64,000 nt of DNA, from positions 1 through 64,000 of the forward strand of contig NZ_LIGE01000024.1 in NCBI RefSeq assembly GCF_001297015.1. Reading direction: 5' to 3'. Each line of letters starts with the position of its first letter. Positions within the stretch are counted from its first letter, which is position 1. The notes under the pieces were generated by a model, which made no database searches, had not been told where the DNA came from, and worked only from the letters and a program-made list of their open reading frames with translations. Positions 44,789-53,900 of the stretch are shown piece after piece. This DNA is from Pseudomonas sp. RIT-PI-r. Lineage in GTDB: Bacteria > Pseudomonadota > Gammaproteobacteria > Pseudomonadales > Pseudomonadaceae. Position numbers and translations under genes: made by a program.

Positions 44789-47700
44789 GCGAAGTCATGA
44801 TGGACGTACAGGATCCGGGTTTCGCCCTGACACCTGAGCAACAGGCGCTGCTTGAGCGCCTGTCGAACACCGCCACCTGTGGCGAGGCCATGCGCTGGCT
44901 CAGCGTTGTCATTGACGGTGATCTCGACCCGCAACGTTTGCAGGCCGCGTTCGATAGCGTGCTGACACAGCAGCCGATGCTGTTGGCGCGGCTGGGCAAG
45001 GCTGCCGGTTTCCACGGTTTGCGTCAGGCGGCGACCGGCATCGAACGCTTCCCGCTGACGATCCATGCTGCCGAGCAACGCGCCGGGGACGTTCAGGCGC
45101 AAATCAGCGAATCGCTGGAACGCGCCTTTGTCGTCGGCGAATCTGCCAGTGTCCAGGCGGTGCTTTATCGACTGGCGTCACAGCAATGGCAACTGGTGCT
45201 GGGCATTGCTCGCTACAGCGCCGACGCGCCATCGTTGAACCTTGTGCTGCAACAAGTGCAACAGGCGTACGCCGGGGTTCAGCCAACCGAAGACGAGGAG
45301 TCGGGGGAATTCGCCCAGTATCTGGAATGGCGCAGCGAAGTGGTGCTCGATGAAGATGCCGCCACCGCTCGAGCGTACTGGCAGCAACACCTGCAAGGTG
45401 TGCAGACGGACATCGCAACGCCTTGGCTGGCCGCTCGCAGCGCCAGCCTCGAAGCGAGTGCTGCCGATACGTGCGTAGCGCTGAATCTGCAGTCGGCGCA
45501 GCGTGATGCTCTGCAAGCGCTGGCCGAGCAGCTCGGTCAGCCTGTGGCGACGTTGCTGCAAGGCGCGTGGTGGCTGTTGCTCGGGCGTTTGAGCGGTCTC
45601 GATCAAGCGCTGGTCGGTCTGCGCCATGACAGCCGTGGCGACTACGAGTATTTCGCCAACGCCGTTGGGGTGTTCGAGAAAACCTTGCCGCTGTCGCTGG
45701 AATTGCCTGGCAGCGCGCGCTTCAGTGACTGGCTGGGACAGTTGGCCGCGCGTGTCGAAGAACATCGTACCTGGCAGGAATACTGGACGCCGGAACTGGC
45801 GCCCGACGCCGCGCGCCCGGCTTACGGCTTCAGCCTTGGCCAGATCGGCGTTGCCACCAACAGCAGCGGTTTGCGCTGGACCCGGGCTGAAGCCGTACAG
45901 GTGCAACCGGATACTTTCGAGTTGTTGTTGCAGGTGCAGCTGGACGAAAACCAGCGTCTTGCCGGCGCTGGTCTGCAGTACGCCGCTTCGCGCTATTCGC
46001 CAGCGGCAGCCGAGGCCGTACGGGATCAGTTCGGCGCACTGTTGAGCGCGATTGTCGAGGCGCCGCACACAGCGCTTGGCCAACTCAATCTGCTCAGTCA
46101 CGCCGCCGAACAGCGCCTGCTGGCGATCAACCCGCCGCCGCGGGCGCTGGTCGACACCCGTTACCTGCCACAGCGTATGGCTGACTTGGCGACGTATACG
46201 CCAGACGCAATCGCCTTGACCGATGCTGAGCAGCAATTGAGCTATGGCCAGTTGCTGGATCGTGCAGAAACCGTGGCTCAGGGCCTGAGCAACAAAGGCG
46301 TGGGCAAAGGCTCGATCGTCGCGCTGGCGCTGCCTCGCTCGGCGGACCTGGTCATCGCGATGTTGGCGAGCTGGCGCATCGGCGCGGCGTATCTGCCGCT
46401 GGATGTGCAATGGCCACAGGCGCGTCAGGCGTTGATGCTGGAACAGGCCAACGCAGCGCTGTTGTTGACCGATGCAGCGCACGTGACGGCCTGGCAGGAT
46501 CAGCCGCACACCGCGCTGACCCTGGCCGACCTCGGCACGTCGCACGCGGTATTGCCGCGGCTGTCGACCGAGGGTAGCGATATCGCTTATGTGCTGTTTA
46601 CCTCCGGCTCTACCGGTGTGCCAAAAGGCGTGGTGATCGAGCATCGGCACTTGCTCAATTATGTCGCGCAGGCCAGTCAGGCGCTGGGCCTGGAGCAGTG
46701 CAAAAACATCGGCTTCAGTTCCACCGTCGCGGCAGATCTGGGCAACACCACGTTGTTCGGTGCGTTGTTCAATGGTGCAACGCTGCATGTCGCCAGCGAT
46801 GCGCAAATGCAGGACGGCGCGTTGTTCGCCGAGTACCTGCAGCAGCGTCAGATCGACGGCCTGAAAATCGTCCCCTCGCACCTTGCCGCGCTGCTCGACA
46901 ATGAGCAGGCAACCTTGCCGCACACGCTGGTGCTGGGCGGCGAGCCGATTGCGCCGACGCTGATCGAGCGCATTGTGCGGCTGCGCAGTGATTGCCGGGT
47001 GTTCAACCATTACGGCCCGACTGAAGCCACGGTCGGCGTGATGATTCATCCGCTGACCCTTGACGGCTCGGGCGGCGATTGTTCGGCGTTGAGCCAGGTG
47101 CTCGGCAACAACCAGGTGTTTGTGCTGGACGCTGACCTGCGGCTGGCGCCGGTGGGTGTGCTGGGTGAGTTGTATCTGGGCGGGGCGCAAATATGCCGTG
47201 GCTATTTGAACGCCGAGGCCGATGCGCAGACGTTCATTCAGAGCCCGTTCGATCCTGCGCAGCGTTTGTATCGCAGCGGCGACCTGGCCTGTTACCGCGC
47301 CGATGGTGCAATCCAGCTGCAGGGTCGACGTGATCAGCAGGTCAAGGTGCGCGGGTTCCGTATCGAGCTGGCGGAAATCGAAGCCGAGCTGCTGCGCTTG
47401 CCAGCGGTTGCCGAAGCGCTGGTGCTGCCTGCGGCGTCGGCCGAGCAAGGCCTGTTGGCATTTATCGTGGCGCAGCAAGGCGCTCCGGCGGGGCTGCTTG
47501 ACAGCGCTCGTGCCGAGTTGAGCACGCGCTTGCCCGCCGTGATGGTGCCGCAGCATTTGCAACTGATCGAACGGTTTCCGCGTTTGGCCAATGGCAAGAT
47601 TGATCGTAAAGCGCTGCAACAGTTGGCCGGCACTGCCGCCAATGACGAAGGTGAGGCGCCGCGCGATGCGTTGGAGCAATTGCTCGCTGGGCGCATGGCG

Positions 47701-48015
47701 CAACTGCTGGGGCTGGAGCGTCTGGGCATAGACCGTGACTTCTTTGCCGCCGGTGGCCATTCGTTGCTGGTGATCAAACTGGTGGCCGGTATTCGCAAGT
47801 TGCTGCAATGCGAAGTGCATCCCGGGCTGGTCTTCGATCATCCGACCGTGGCGTCGTTGGCGCTGGCGTTGCGGGCGGTCGAAAGCACGCCGGGGCAGTT
47901 GGAAAAAATGGCTCAGGTGCGTCTGCGCATGGATGCAATGAGCCCCGAGGAAAAGGCTCGACTGGCTGAACAAGCGCGGCAGCTGCAAGCCGCCAAGGCT
48001 GCGCAGACAAGCTGA
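44785..48015 (+). CDS. Pyoverdine NRPS 3: interface-A(Asp)-T, hydroxyaspartate module
   Basis: A 1076-aa protein. Residues about 15-450 have the length and fold pattern of a condensation domain, but the HHxxxDG site is lost (the region reads LGIARYSADAPSLN). I read it as the interface domain that docks an Asp beta-hydroxylase in siderophore NRPSs. Residues about 462-945 are an A domain (FTSGSTGVPKG; NHYGPTEATVG); the code is DLTKVGHVGK, a clear aspartate code. The T domain has FFAAGGHSLLVIK (Ser about 995). No E or TE. It is translationally coupled to NRPS 2 by ATGA with gaggaaagcggag ahead. The hydroxylase ending NRPS 2 would act on Asp held here, giving beta-hydroxy-Asp, an iron ligand. It is followed by a strong terminator. 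Confidence 0.93.
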   Translation: MSEVMMDVQDPGFALTPEQQALLERLSNTATCGEAMRWLSVVIDGDLDPQRLQAAFDSVLTQQPMLLARLGKAAGFHGLRQAATGIERFPLTIHAAEQRAGDVQAQISESLERAFVVGESASVQAVLYRLASQQWQLVLGIARYSADAPSLNLVLQQVQQAYAGVQPTEDEESGEFAQYLEWRSEVVLDEDAATARAYWQQHLQGVQTDIATPWLAARSASLEASAADTCVALNLQSAQRDALQALAEQLGQPVATLLQGAWWLLLGRLSGLDQALVGLRHDSRGDYEYFANAVGVFEKTLPLSLELPGSARFSDWLGQLAARVEEHRTWQEYWTPELAPDAARPAYGFSLGQIGVATNSSGLRWTRAEAVQVQPDTFELLLQVQLDENQRLAGAGLQYAASRYSPAAAEAVRDQFGALLSAIVEAPHTALGQLNLLSHAAEQRLLAINPPPRALVDTRYLPQRMADLATYTPDAIALTDAEQQLSYGQLLDRAETVAQGLSNKGVGKGSIVALALPRSADLVIAMLASWRIGAAYLPLDVQWPQARQALMLEQANAALLLTDAAHVTAWQDQPHTALTLADLGTSHAVLPRLSTEGSDIAYVLFTSGSTGVPKGVVIEHRHLLNYVAQASQALGLEQCKNIGFSSTVAADLGNTTLFGALFNGATLHVASDAQMQDGALFAEYLQQRQIDGLKIVPSHLAALLDNEQATLPHTLVLGGEPIAPTLIERIVRLRSDCRVFNHYGPTEATVGVMIHPLTLDGSGGDCSALSQVLGNNQVFVLDADLRLAPVGVLGELYLGGAQICRGYLNAEADAQTFIQSPFDPAQRLYRSGDLACYRADGAIQLQGRRDQQVKVRGFRIELAEIEAELLRLPAVAEALVLPAASAEQGLLAFIVAQQGAPAGLLDSARAELSTRLPAVMVPQHLQLIERFPRLANGKIDRKALQQLAGTAANDEGEAPRDALEQLLAGRMAQLLGLERLGIDRDFFAAGGHSLLVIKLVAGIRKLLQCEVHPGLVFDHPTVASLALALRAVESTPGQLEKMAQVRLRMDAMSPEEKARLAEQARQLQAAKAAQTS

Positions 48016-48030
48016 AATAGCAAGAAACAC

Positions 48031-48064
48031 AAGGCCGTCGCCCAACAGCGTCGGCCTTTTTTTT
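48031..48064 (+). terminator. Terminator of the NRPS operon
   Basis: aaggccgtcgc (48031-48041) pairs with gcgtcggcctt (48048-48058) with one mismatch and a 6-nt loop, and eight T residues follow. It lies 16 nt after the NRPS 3 stop. Confidence 0.85.
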
Positions 48065-48076
48065 AAATTTTTGCGC

Positions 48077-48100
48077 TAATGATAAATAAACTCATTCCGG
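48077..48100 (+). promoter_or_regulatory. Weak candidate iron-starvation promoter upstream of fpvA
   Basis: TAATG, 16 nt, CGG followed by TTTT. This is two mismatches from TAAAT-N16-CGT, but it lies in the right place between the NRPS terminator and fpvA, and ctaat and ccggttttc resemble the other boxes. It would give a leader of about 240 nt. A second TAAAT at 48083 has no CGT at the right distance. Confidence 0.35.
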
Positions 48101-48352
48101 TTTTCTGGAGGTGCTGCGTCTTACTAAGGTATGTGGACAAAGTCGGTTGGCAGGGCAGCCTCGCACCGGATCTGTTCAGCAGAAAAAATTTCGCCGTTGT
48201 TTCGCCAGATGATCGTGCCCGGGGAGGGGCCGGTCGGCCACGCACTGTCATGTTGCCCAAGGGGCCATCGACAGTGTGCGGTTCTCGAGTGCAGGCAGCG
48301 GCGGGCCCGTCGGCCCAATGGACTTTCACTTTTACCAATAATAGAGAGCACG

Positions 48353-50833
48353 ATGTCAGCAATTCATGAGTTGAAACCTCTGTTCAAGGCACTCGTCATG
48401 TCCCGCGGCCTTCGTTCGCGTCGGGTGCTGACCGGTCTGGGGCTGGTCTGTGTGTTGCCAATCAGCGCCCAGGTGATGGCGGAAGACGTCAGCATCAACA
48501 TTGCGGCGCAATCGTTGCCGCAAGCGCTGCAAGCCTTCGGCCAACAGACCAACCAGCAAGTGATCTATAACGCTGACGACATGACCGGGCTCAGAAGCCA
48601 CGCGGTCAGTGGCAAGATGAGCCCGCAGGCGGCCATCGCCGAATTGCTCAGAGGCACTGGGGTGCGCTACAGCATCGAAGGCAACACGCTGATGCTGGTA
48701 CGTGGCAGCAACACCCAGGGCCTGGAACTGGGCGCGACCAACATCAGCGCGCAACAGGTCGGTGCGACCACCGAAGGTAGCAACTCGTACACCTCCAACG
48801 CCGTCACCATCGGCAAGGGCACCCACACCCTCAAGGAAATTCCGCAGTCGGTCACGGTGATGACCCGCAAGCAAATGGACGACCAGGACCTGGTTGACCT
48901 CAAGGACGCGCTCAACCAGACCACTGGTGTCGTGGGTCTGCAGGGGGTCGGCAAGGGTTTGATCATTTCCTCGCGCGGTTTCCAGATCGACGACTGGCAG
49001 TACGACGGCGTGCCGATCCCGCGTAACACCTATTCGCTGGGTAACTGGGCGACCCAGGATCTGGTCTTTTTCGACCGCCTGGAAATCCTGCGCGGTGCCT
49101 CCGGGTTGCTGCAAGGCACTGGCAGCCCGGGTGGCGCAATCAACCTGGTGCGCAAGCGCGGTCAGGCGGCACCGACTGTAAGCGTGACCGGCAAGGCTGG
49201 CTCGTGGGATCACTACGGTCTGCAAGTCGACGCAGGCGGCCCGCTGAACCAGGCCGGCACCATCCGTGGTCGTCTGGTAGCCGATCAGGACCAGAGCAAT
49301 TCTTTCATCGACTCTGAATGGAGTCGCACCCTGTCGCTGTACGGCTCGCTGGACTTCGACCTGAGCGAAGACACCACCCTGGGCCTGGCCGTCAGCCGTT
49401 CCGACGGTGATTCGCGTCCGATGATCCGTGGTCTGCCGCGATATGCTGACGGCAAGATGCCGGACGTCTCACGCTCCACCTACACCGGCGCGCGCTGGAA
49501 CAGTTCGGACATCGACGTCACCACGCTGTACGCCGATCTTGAACATCGCTTCAACGAAGACTGGGCATTCAAGGTCGGTGCCGTGCGCATGACCGAGAGC
49601 AACAAGGCGAAGAACCAGCGCGTGCAAAGTGCCGGCGATGGTCTGGAAGCGGATGGCAGCGGCGTGCAGTACGCTAACTTCCTGACCGATTTCGACTCCA
49701 CCAAGGTCGGCATCGACATGAACCTGAATGGCAAGTTCGAAGCCCTGTCGATGCAGCAGGAAGTGATGTTGGGCGGTAACTTTTCCCAGCTCGAAACGGA
49801 CGACCAGCTCGCCCGTACTTTCAGCAACAGCAGCGACACGATCTTCAACCTGAACAAGGACCGTACCGACATCAGCTATGACAGCCTGATCGCTGCCAAC
49901 GGTCGTGGCACGCTGAGCAAGTATGACGTTCGTCAGAAAGGTGTGTACGGCACCTGGCGTGTCAAACCGGTCGACGATCTGACCCTGGTGCTGGGCTCCC
50001 GTGTCAGCTGGTATGACTTCAGCTACAAATCCAAGGCGCAATCTTCCTTCGGCGGCATCACCAAGAACGACCCAAGTACCGCGACTGAAACCGGGGAAGT
50101 CACGCCTTACGCTGGTATCGTCTATGACCTGAGCCGCGAGTGGGCGGTTTATGCCAGCTACACCGACGTGTTCCAGCCGCAGACCAACCGCGATGTCAAC
50201 GGCACCGTGCTCAAACCGGTTATCGGCAGCAACTACGAAATCGGTCTCAAGGGCGAGTTGATGGACGGCCGGGTCAACACCTCGTTGGCACTCTTCCGCT
50301 ACGACCAGGAAAACCGTGCGATCAACGACATTGCCGGTGGTTTCGAGTGCGATGGTTCGTACTGCTCGACCGCTTCGGGCAAAGTGCGCAGCCAGGGTAT
50401 CGACGCCGAGATCAGCGGCGAAGTGGTGCAAGACCTGCAACTGTTTGCCGGCTACACCTACAACACCACCAAGTACATCAAAGATCCTAGCAACGAAGGT
50501 CGCGTGTTCAGCACCTGGACGCCAAAACACATGCTGCGCATGTGGGCCAACTACCAGTTGCCGGGTGAGTGGAATCGCGTCAGCACCGGCCTGGGCTTCG
50601 TGACCCAGAGCCATACGCTGGGTTACGAAGGCACCTACGATGTTGCGGGTTACACCGTATGGAACGCCCGCGTCGGCTACCAGCTGACACCTGAGGTCGG
50701 CCTGGCGATGAACGCCAACAACCTGTTCGACAAGAAGTACATTGCGGCCGGTTACAACCAGCTCGACGGCAACAACAACTTCGGTGATCCGCGTAACGTG
50801 ATGTTCTCCGTGAAGTGGACCCCTCAGTTCTGA
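48353..50833 (+). CDS. fpvA: Ferripyoverdine TonB-dependent receptor with signalling domain
   Basis: The start at 48353 (agagag upstream) gives 826 aa; the frame stays open to 48131, but the extension is not protein-like. The N-terminus is a long signal peptide ending near AQVMA. Residues about 45-120 are the secretin/TonB N-terminal (STN) domain (INIAAQSLPQALQAFGQQTN; VRYSIEGNTLMLV) that passes the occupied-receptor signal to an FpvR-type anti-sigma factor. The plug follows (HTLKEIPQSVTVMTRKQMDD; GSPGGAINLVRKRG), then a 22-strand barrel ending in SVKWTPQF with terminal Phe. It acts in the outer membrane to import ferric pyoverdine. Its place between the synthetase genes and pvdE matches pyoverdine loci. 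The barrel should be tuned to the peptide predicted here. Confidence 0.95.
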   Translation: MSAIHELKPLFKALVMSRGLRSRRVLTGLGLVCVLPISAQVMAEDVSINIAAQSLPQALQAFGQQTNQQVIYNADDMTGLRSHAVSGKMSPQAAIAELLRGTGVRYSIEGNTLMLVRGSNTQGLELGATNISAQQVGATTEGSNSYTSNAVTIGKGTHTLKEIPQSVTVMTRKQMDDQDLVDLKDALNQTTGVVGLQGVGKGLIISSRGFQIDDWQYDGVPIPRNTYSLGNWATQDLVFFDRLEILRGASGLLQGTGSPGGAINLVRKRGQAAPTVSVTGKAGSWDHYGLQVDAGGPLNQAGTIRGRLVADQDQSNSFIDSEWSRTLSLYGSLDFDLSEDTTLGLAVSRSDGDSRPMIRGLPRYADGKMPDVSRSTYTGARWNSSDIDVTTLYADLEHRFNEDWAFKVGAVRMTESNKAKNQRVQSAGDGLEADGSGVQYANFLTDFDSTKVGIDMNLNGKFEALSMQQEVMLGGNFSQLETDDQLARTFSNSSDTIFNLNKDRTDISYDSLIAANGRGTLSKYDVRQKGVYGTWRVKPVDDLTLVLGSRVSWYDFSYKSKAQSSFGGITKNDPSTATETGEVTPYAGIVYDLSREWAVYASYTDVFQPQTNRDVNGTVLKPVIGSNYEIGLKGELMDGRVNTSLALFRYDQENRAINDIAGGFECDGSYCSTASGKVRSQGIDAEISGEVVQDLQLFAGYTYNTTKYIKDPSNEGRVFSTWTPKHMLRMWANYQLPGEWNRVSTGLGFVTQSHTLGYEGTYDVAGYTVWNARVGYQLTPEVGLAMNANNLFDKKYIAAGYNQLDGNNNFGDPRNVMFSVKWTPQF

Positions 50834-50857
50834 TGCACTGAAGGCCCTCCACCGAAG

Positions 50858-50899
50858 CGGCCCACGCTCCTCTACAGAGGGCGTGGGCCGTTTTTTTTT
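50858..50899 (+). terminator. Terminator after fpvA
   Basis: cggcccacgc (50858-50867) pairs exactly with gcgtgggccg (50881-50890), with an inner cctc/gagg stem, and nine T residues follow. It is 24 nt past the fpvA stop. Confidence 0.9.
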
Positions 50900-50952
50900 G
50901 CATACCGTCTGCAGCTGAATCCCGCAGGTTATGCGTCAAGTCACGCAAAAAA

Positions 50953-50983
50953 AACGCAGAAGCCAGCGCTTCTGCGTTTTTGT
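50953..50983 (-). terminator. Terminator of the pvdE-NRPS 4 transcript (bidirectional form)
   Basis: aacgcagaagc (50953-50963) and gcttctgcgtt (50968-50978) form an 11-bp stem with loop cagc. A-run to the left and T-run to the right make it usable from both strands. It lies 16 nt past the stop of the minus-strand NRPS gene. Confidence 0.88.
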
Positions 50984-50998
50984 TTGTCAGGATGAAAA

Positions 50999-53900
50999 TC
51001 AGTTTTTCAGTGCCGCCTCGCACGTCAGGAACACCGATTCGAAGGACTCCAGCAACGACTCACCGTAAATCATGCTGCGGTGGGGCAGGGTTGAATGCAC
51101 CGAGCCTTGCAGTCGTCCGCTGACGGTGTGTTCACGCAGCACCTGTTCCGAGTGCAACACCTGTTCCAAAGTCTTGTGCGACAGCGACCACCAGCAACTG
51201 GCCTCGACCTTTAGCGTTGGCAGCGTGAAGGCGTCGTAGGATTTCACCAGCCGATCATGGATCTCGAACGCCTGGGCATTCATGATTTCCTGTTTGATGG
51301 CGTCCAGTGTCGCCACCATTTCCTGTTCGCTGGTGGCAGCCTGTTGGCTGGCCCACTGGTAGAAAGCCTTCAGATCGGTCTGCGGATTCTCGGCGAGGAA
51401 GCGTGCCGCCGCTTCGTGCAGATGAGCGAACATCAGACTGAACATTTCCACAGCCGTCGCCAGCTCATTCTGTGCGCTGAAGTACTCGGGATTTTCTTCT
51501 TCCAGTGGTTTGCGCGGCAGATCGGCCGGCAACAGGCTGTCCGGCAAGGTGGTATCGACCAGACCGAGGAAGCTTACGTTACGTCCCTGACGCTCCAGTT
51601 CCGCAGCAATGTCCATGGCGATGGAGCCGCCGAGCGACCAGCCCATCAAGCGATACGGGCCGTCCGCCTGCTTGTCGATAATCTGCCGGGTGTAGTCGGC
51701 GATCATCTGCGCCCAGGTCTGGGCGTGGGCGTGTTTATCGGCGAAGCCTGTGTGCATCACGCCGAAAGTGCGCGCGTGTTTGCTCAGGCGTTTGGCCAAC
51801 GGTTGGTAGCAGAACACGATGCCGCCGCTGGGATGCAGGCAGAACAGCGGCGGGGCGCTGGTGGCCGAGGCCGAGAGCTCCACCACGCACTGGGCTTGCT
51901 GCTGATGTTGCGTGGCAATGAATTGCGCAAGGGTTTCGACGGTGGCGTGGGCGAGCATTTGCTGCAAAGCGAGTTTGATCCCCAGGCGCGCATTGAGTGC
52001 GGCAATAAACTGGATGGCCAGAATCGAATGCCCGCCCAGTTCGAAGAAGTTGTCGTCGAGGCCGACCCGGTCAACGTGCAGGGTTTCCTGCCAGAGTTCG
52101 GCCAGCGCTTGCTCCAATGCAGTTTCCGGGGCCTTGAAGCGGGTCTCCGATTGACTGATGTCAGGCAGCGGCAACGCCTTGCGATCAAGTTTGCCTGTCG
52201 GGCTGACGGGCATGGCTTCCAGCACCAGCAGATGGCTCGGCACCATGTAGCCGGGCAGACGGCTTTTCAGTTCAGCCTTGAGGGCTGCGCGCAGTTGATC
52301 GTGCTGCTCACTCGACAAATCACTGGCGCTCGGCACGACATAACCGATCAACTGCATCCCGGCCAATCCTTCGCGAGCAAGGACCAGGGCTTCGCGAACA
52401 GCCGGGATTTGCAGCAGGCAGGATTCGATTTCACCGAGTTCGATACGGAAGCCGCGAATCTTCACTTGATGATCGAGTCGGCCGACATATTCGATGACGC
52501 CATCGGCGCGATAACGTGCCAGATCACCTGTGCGGTACAGGCGCCCGCCCTGCGTGCTGAACGGATCAGGCATGAAGCGTTCGGCGGTCAGTTCCGGGCG
52601 CTGGAAATAGCCACGGGCCAATAGATCGCCAGCAATCACCAGCTCGCCGACGACGCCCACCGGGACTGGTTGACCACCGCTGTCCAGCAGATAAATGGCG
52701 CGTCCAGCCAAGGGACGGCCGATCGGCATGGTTTTCGGCAGTGGCATTTGCCCGGTGACGTAATCCGTGCAATCGAGCACCGTGGCACTGACCGTGGTTT
52801 CCGTAGGGCCATAGGTGTTGAGCAGGCGCACATGGCCAAGTCCCGCCTTGCCCCACGCCGCCACGCCTTCCGGTGGCATGGCTTCGCCGCCCACGATCAC
52901 CTGGCGCAGCGGGCCGTAGTCACGGACACCGGCAGCGGCAAAATCCCTCGCCAGCATGTTCCAGTACGTGGTGGTCAGGTCGCTGACCGTGAATTGCTTG
53001 TCGAGCAACTGCCGGTACCAGGTTTCGCTGTCCCAGATGTCCGGCCCGCGCAGTACCACCGACGCGCCGCAGATCAGCGCCGGGTAGAGCTGTTCGACGA
53101 AGGCATCGAAGTTGAACGTGGCAAATTGCAGCGAACGATCGGCGGGTGTCAGGCCGAGGAATTGCAGGGCGACTTGCGCGTGTCGGGTCAAAGCCGCCTG
53201 GGTAATCCCCACACCTTTTGGTCGGCCGGTGGAACCTGAGGTGAACATCACATACGCCAGGTTATGGCCATGGGTACGGCAGGGCGGATTGTCACAGTGC
53301 GCGCTGTCGGCGAGGTCGAGTTCATCGACGCACAGTACGCTCACCGCGTCGACCGAAGGCAGGCGCTGGAGCAAAGAGCGCTGGCTGAGCAGCACGCTCA
53401 AGCCGCTGTCTTCGATCATCCAGGTCAGGCGTTCCTGCGGGTATTCGGGGTCGAGAGGCACGTACACGCCGCCGGCCTTGAGCACCGCCAGCAGGCTGAC
53501 GATCATCCGCGCCGAACGCTCGACCGCGATGCCCACCCGCACTTCCGGGCCCACGCCGTAGCCGAGCAGGGTCTGCGCCAGGCCATTGGCTGCCGAGTTG
53601 AGTTGGGCATAGCTCAGGCGCACGTCATCGCAAATCAGCGCGAGGGCATGCGGCGTGGCCAGTGCCTGGCGTTCAAAGAGCTGATGCACGCCTGCGCTCG
53701 GCAATGGCGCAACGGCTGGGTTCCATTGTTCGCGTTGCTGACGGCACTCGGTGTCGCTCAGCAGCGGCAGTTCGCTCAGGGCAATATCGGGATTTGCGGT
53801 GATGGCGCGCAACAGATTCTGCCAATGCCCGGCCAACCGCTCGATGGTGGCGGGGCGGTACAGGTCGCGGCTGAATTCGATGTTGGCATCGATGCGGTTC

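Noticed and set aside
48083..48106. TAAAT at 48083 as the -35 element for fpvA
   Set aside because: At 16 nt downstream the bases are TCT, not CGT; the TAATG-N16-CGG at 48077 fits slightly better.
48131..48352. Extension of fpvA to 48131
   Set aside because: It would put 74 odd residues ahead of the signal peptide; it covers promoter and leader DNA.
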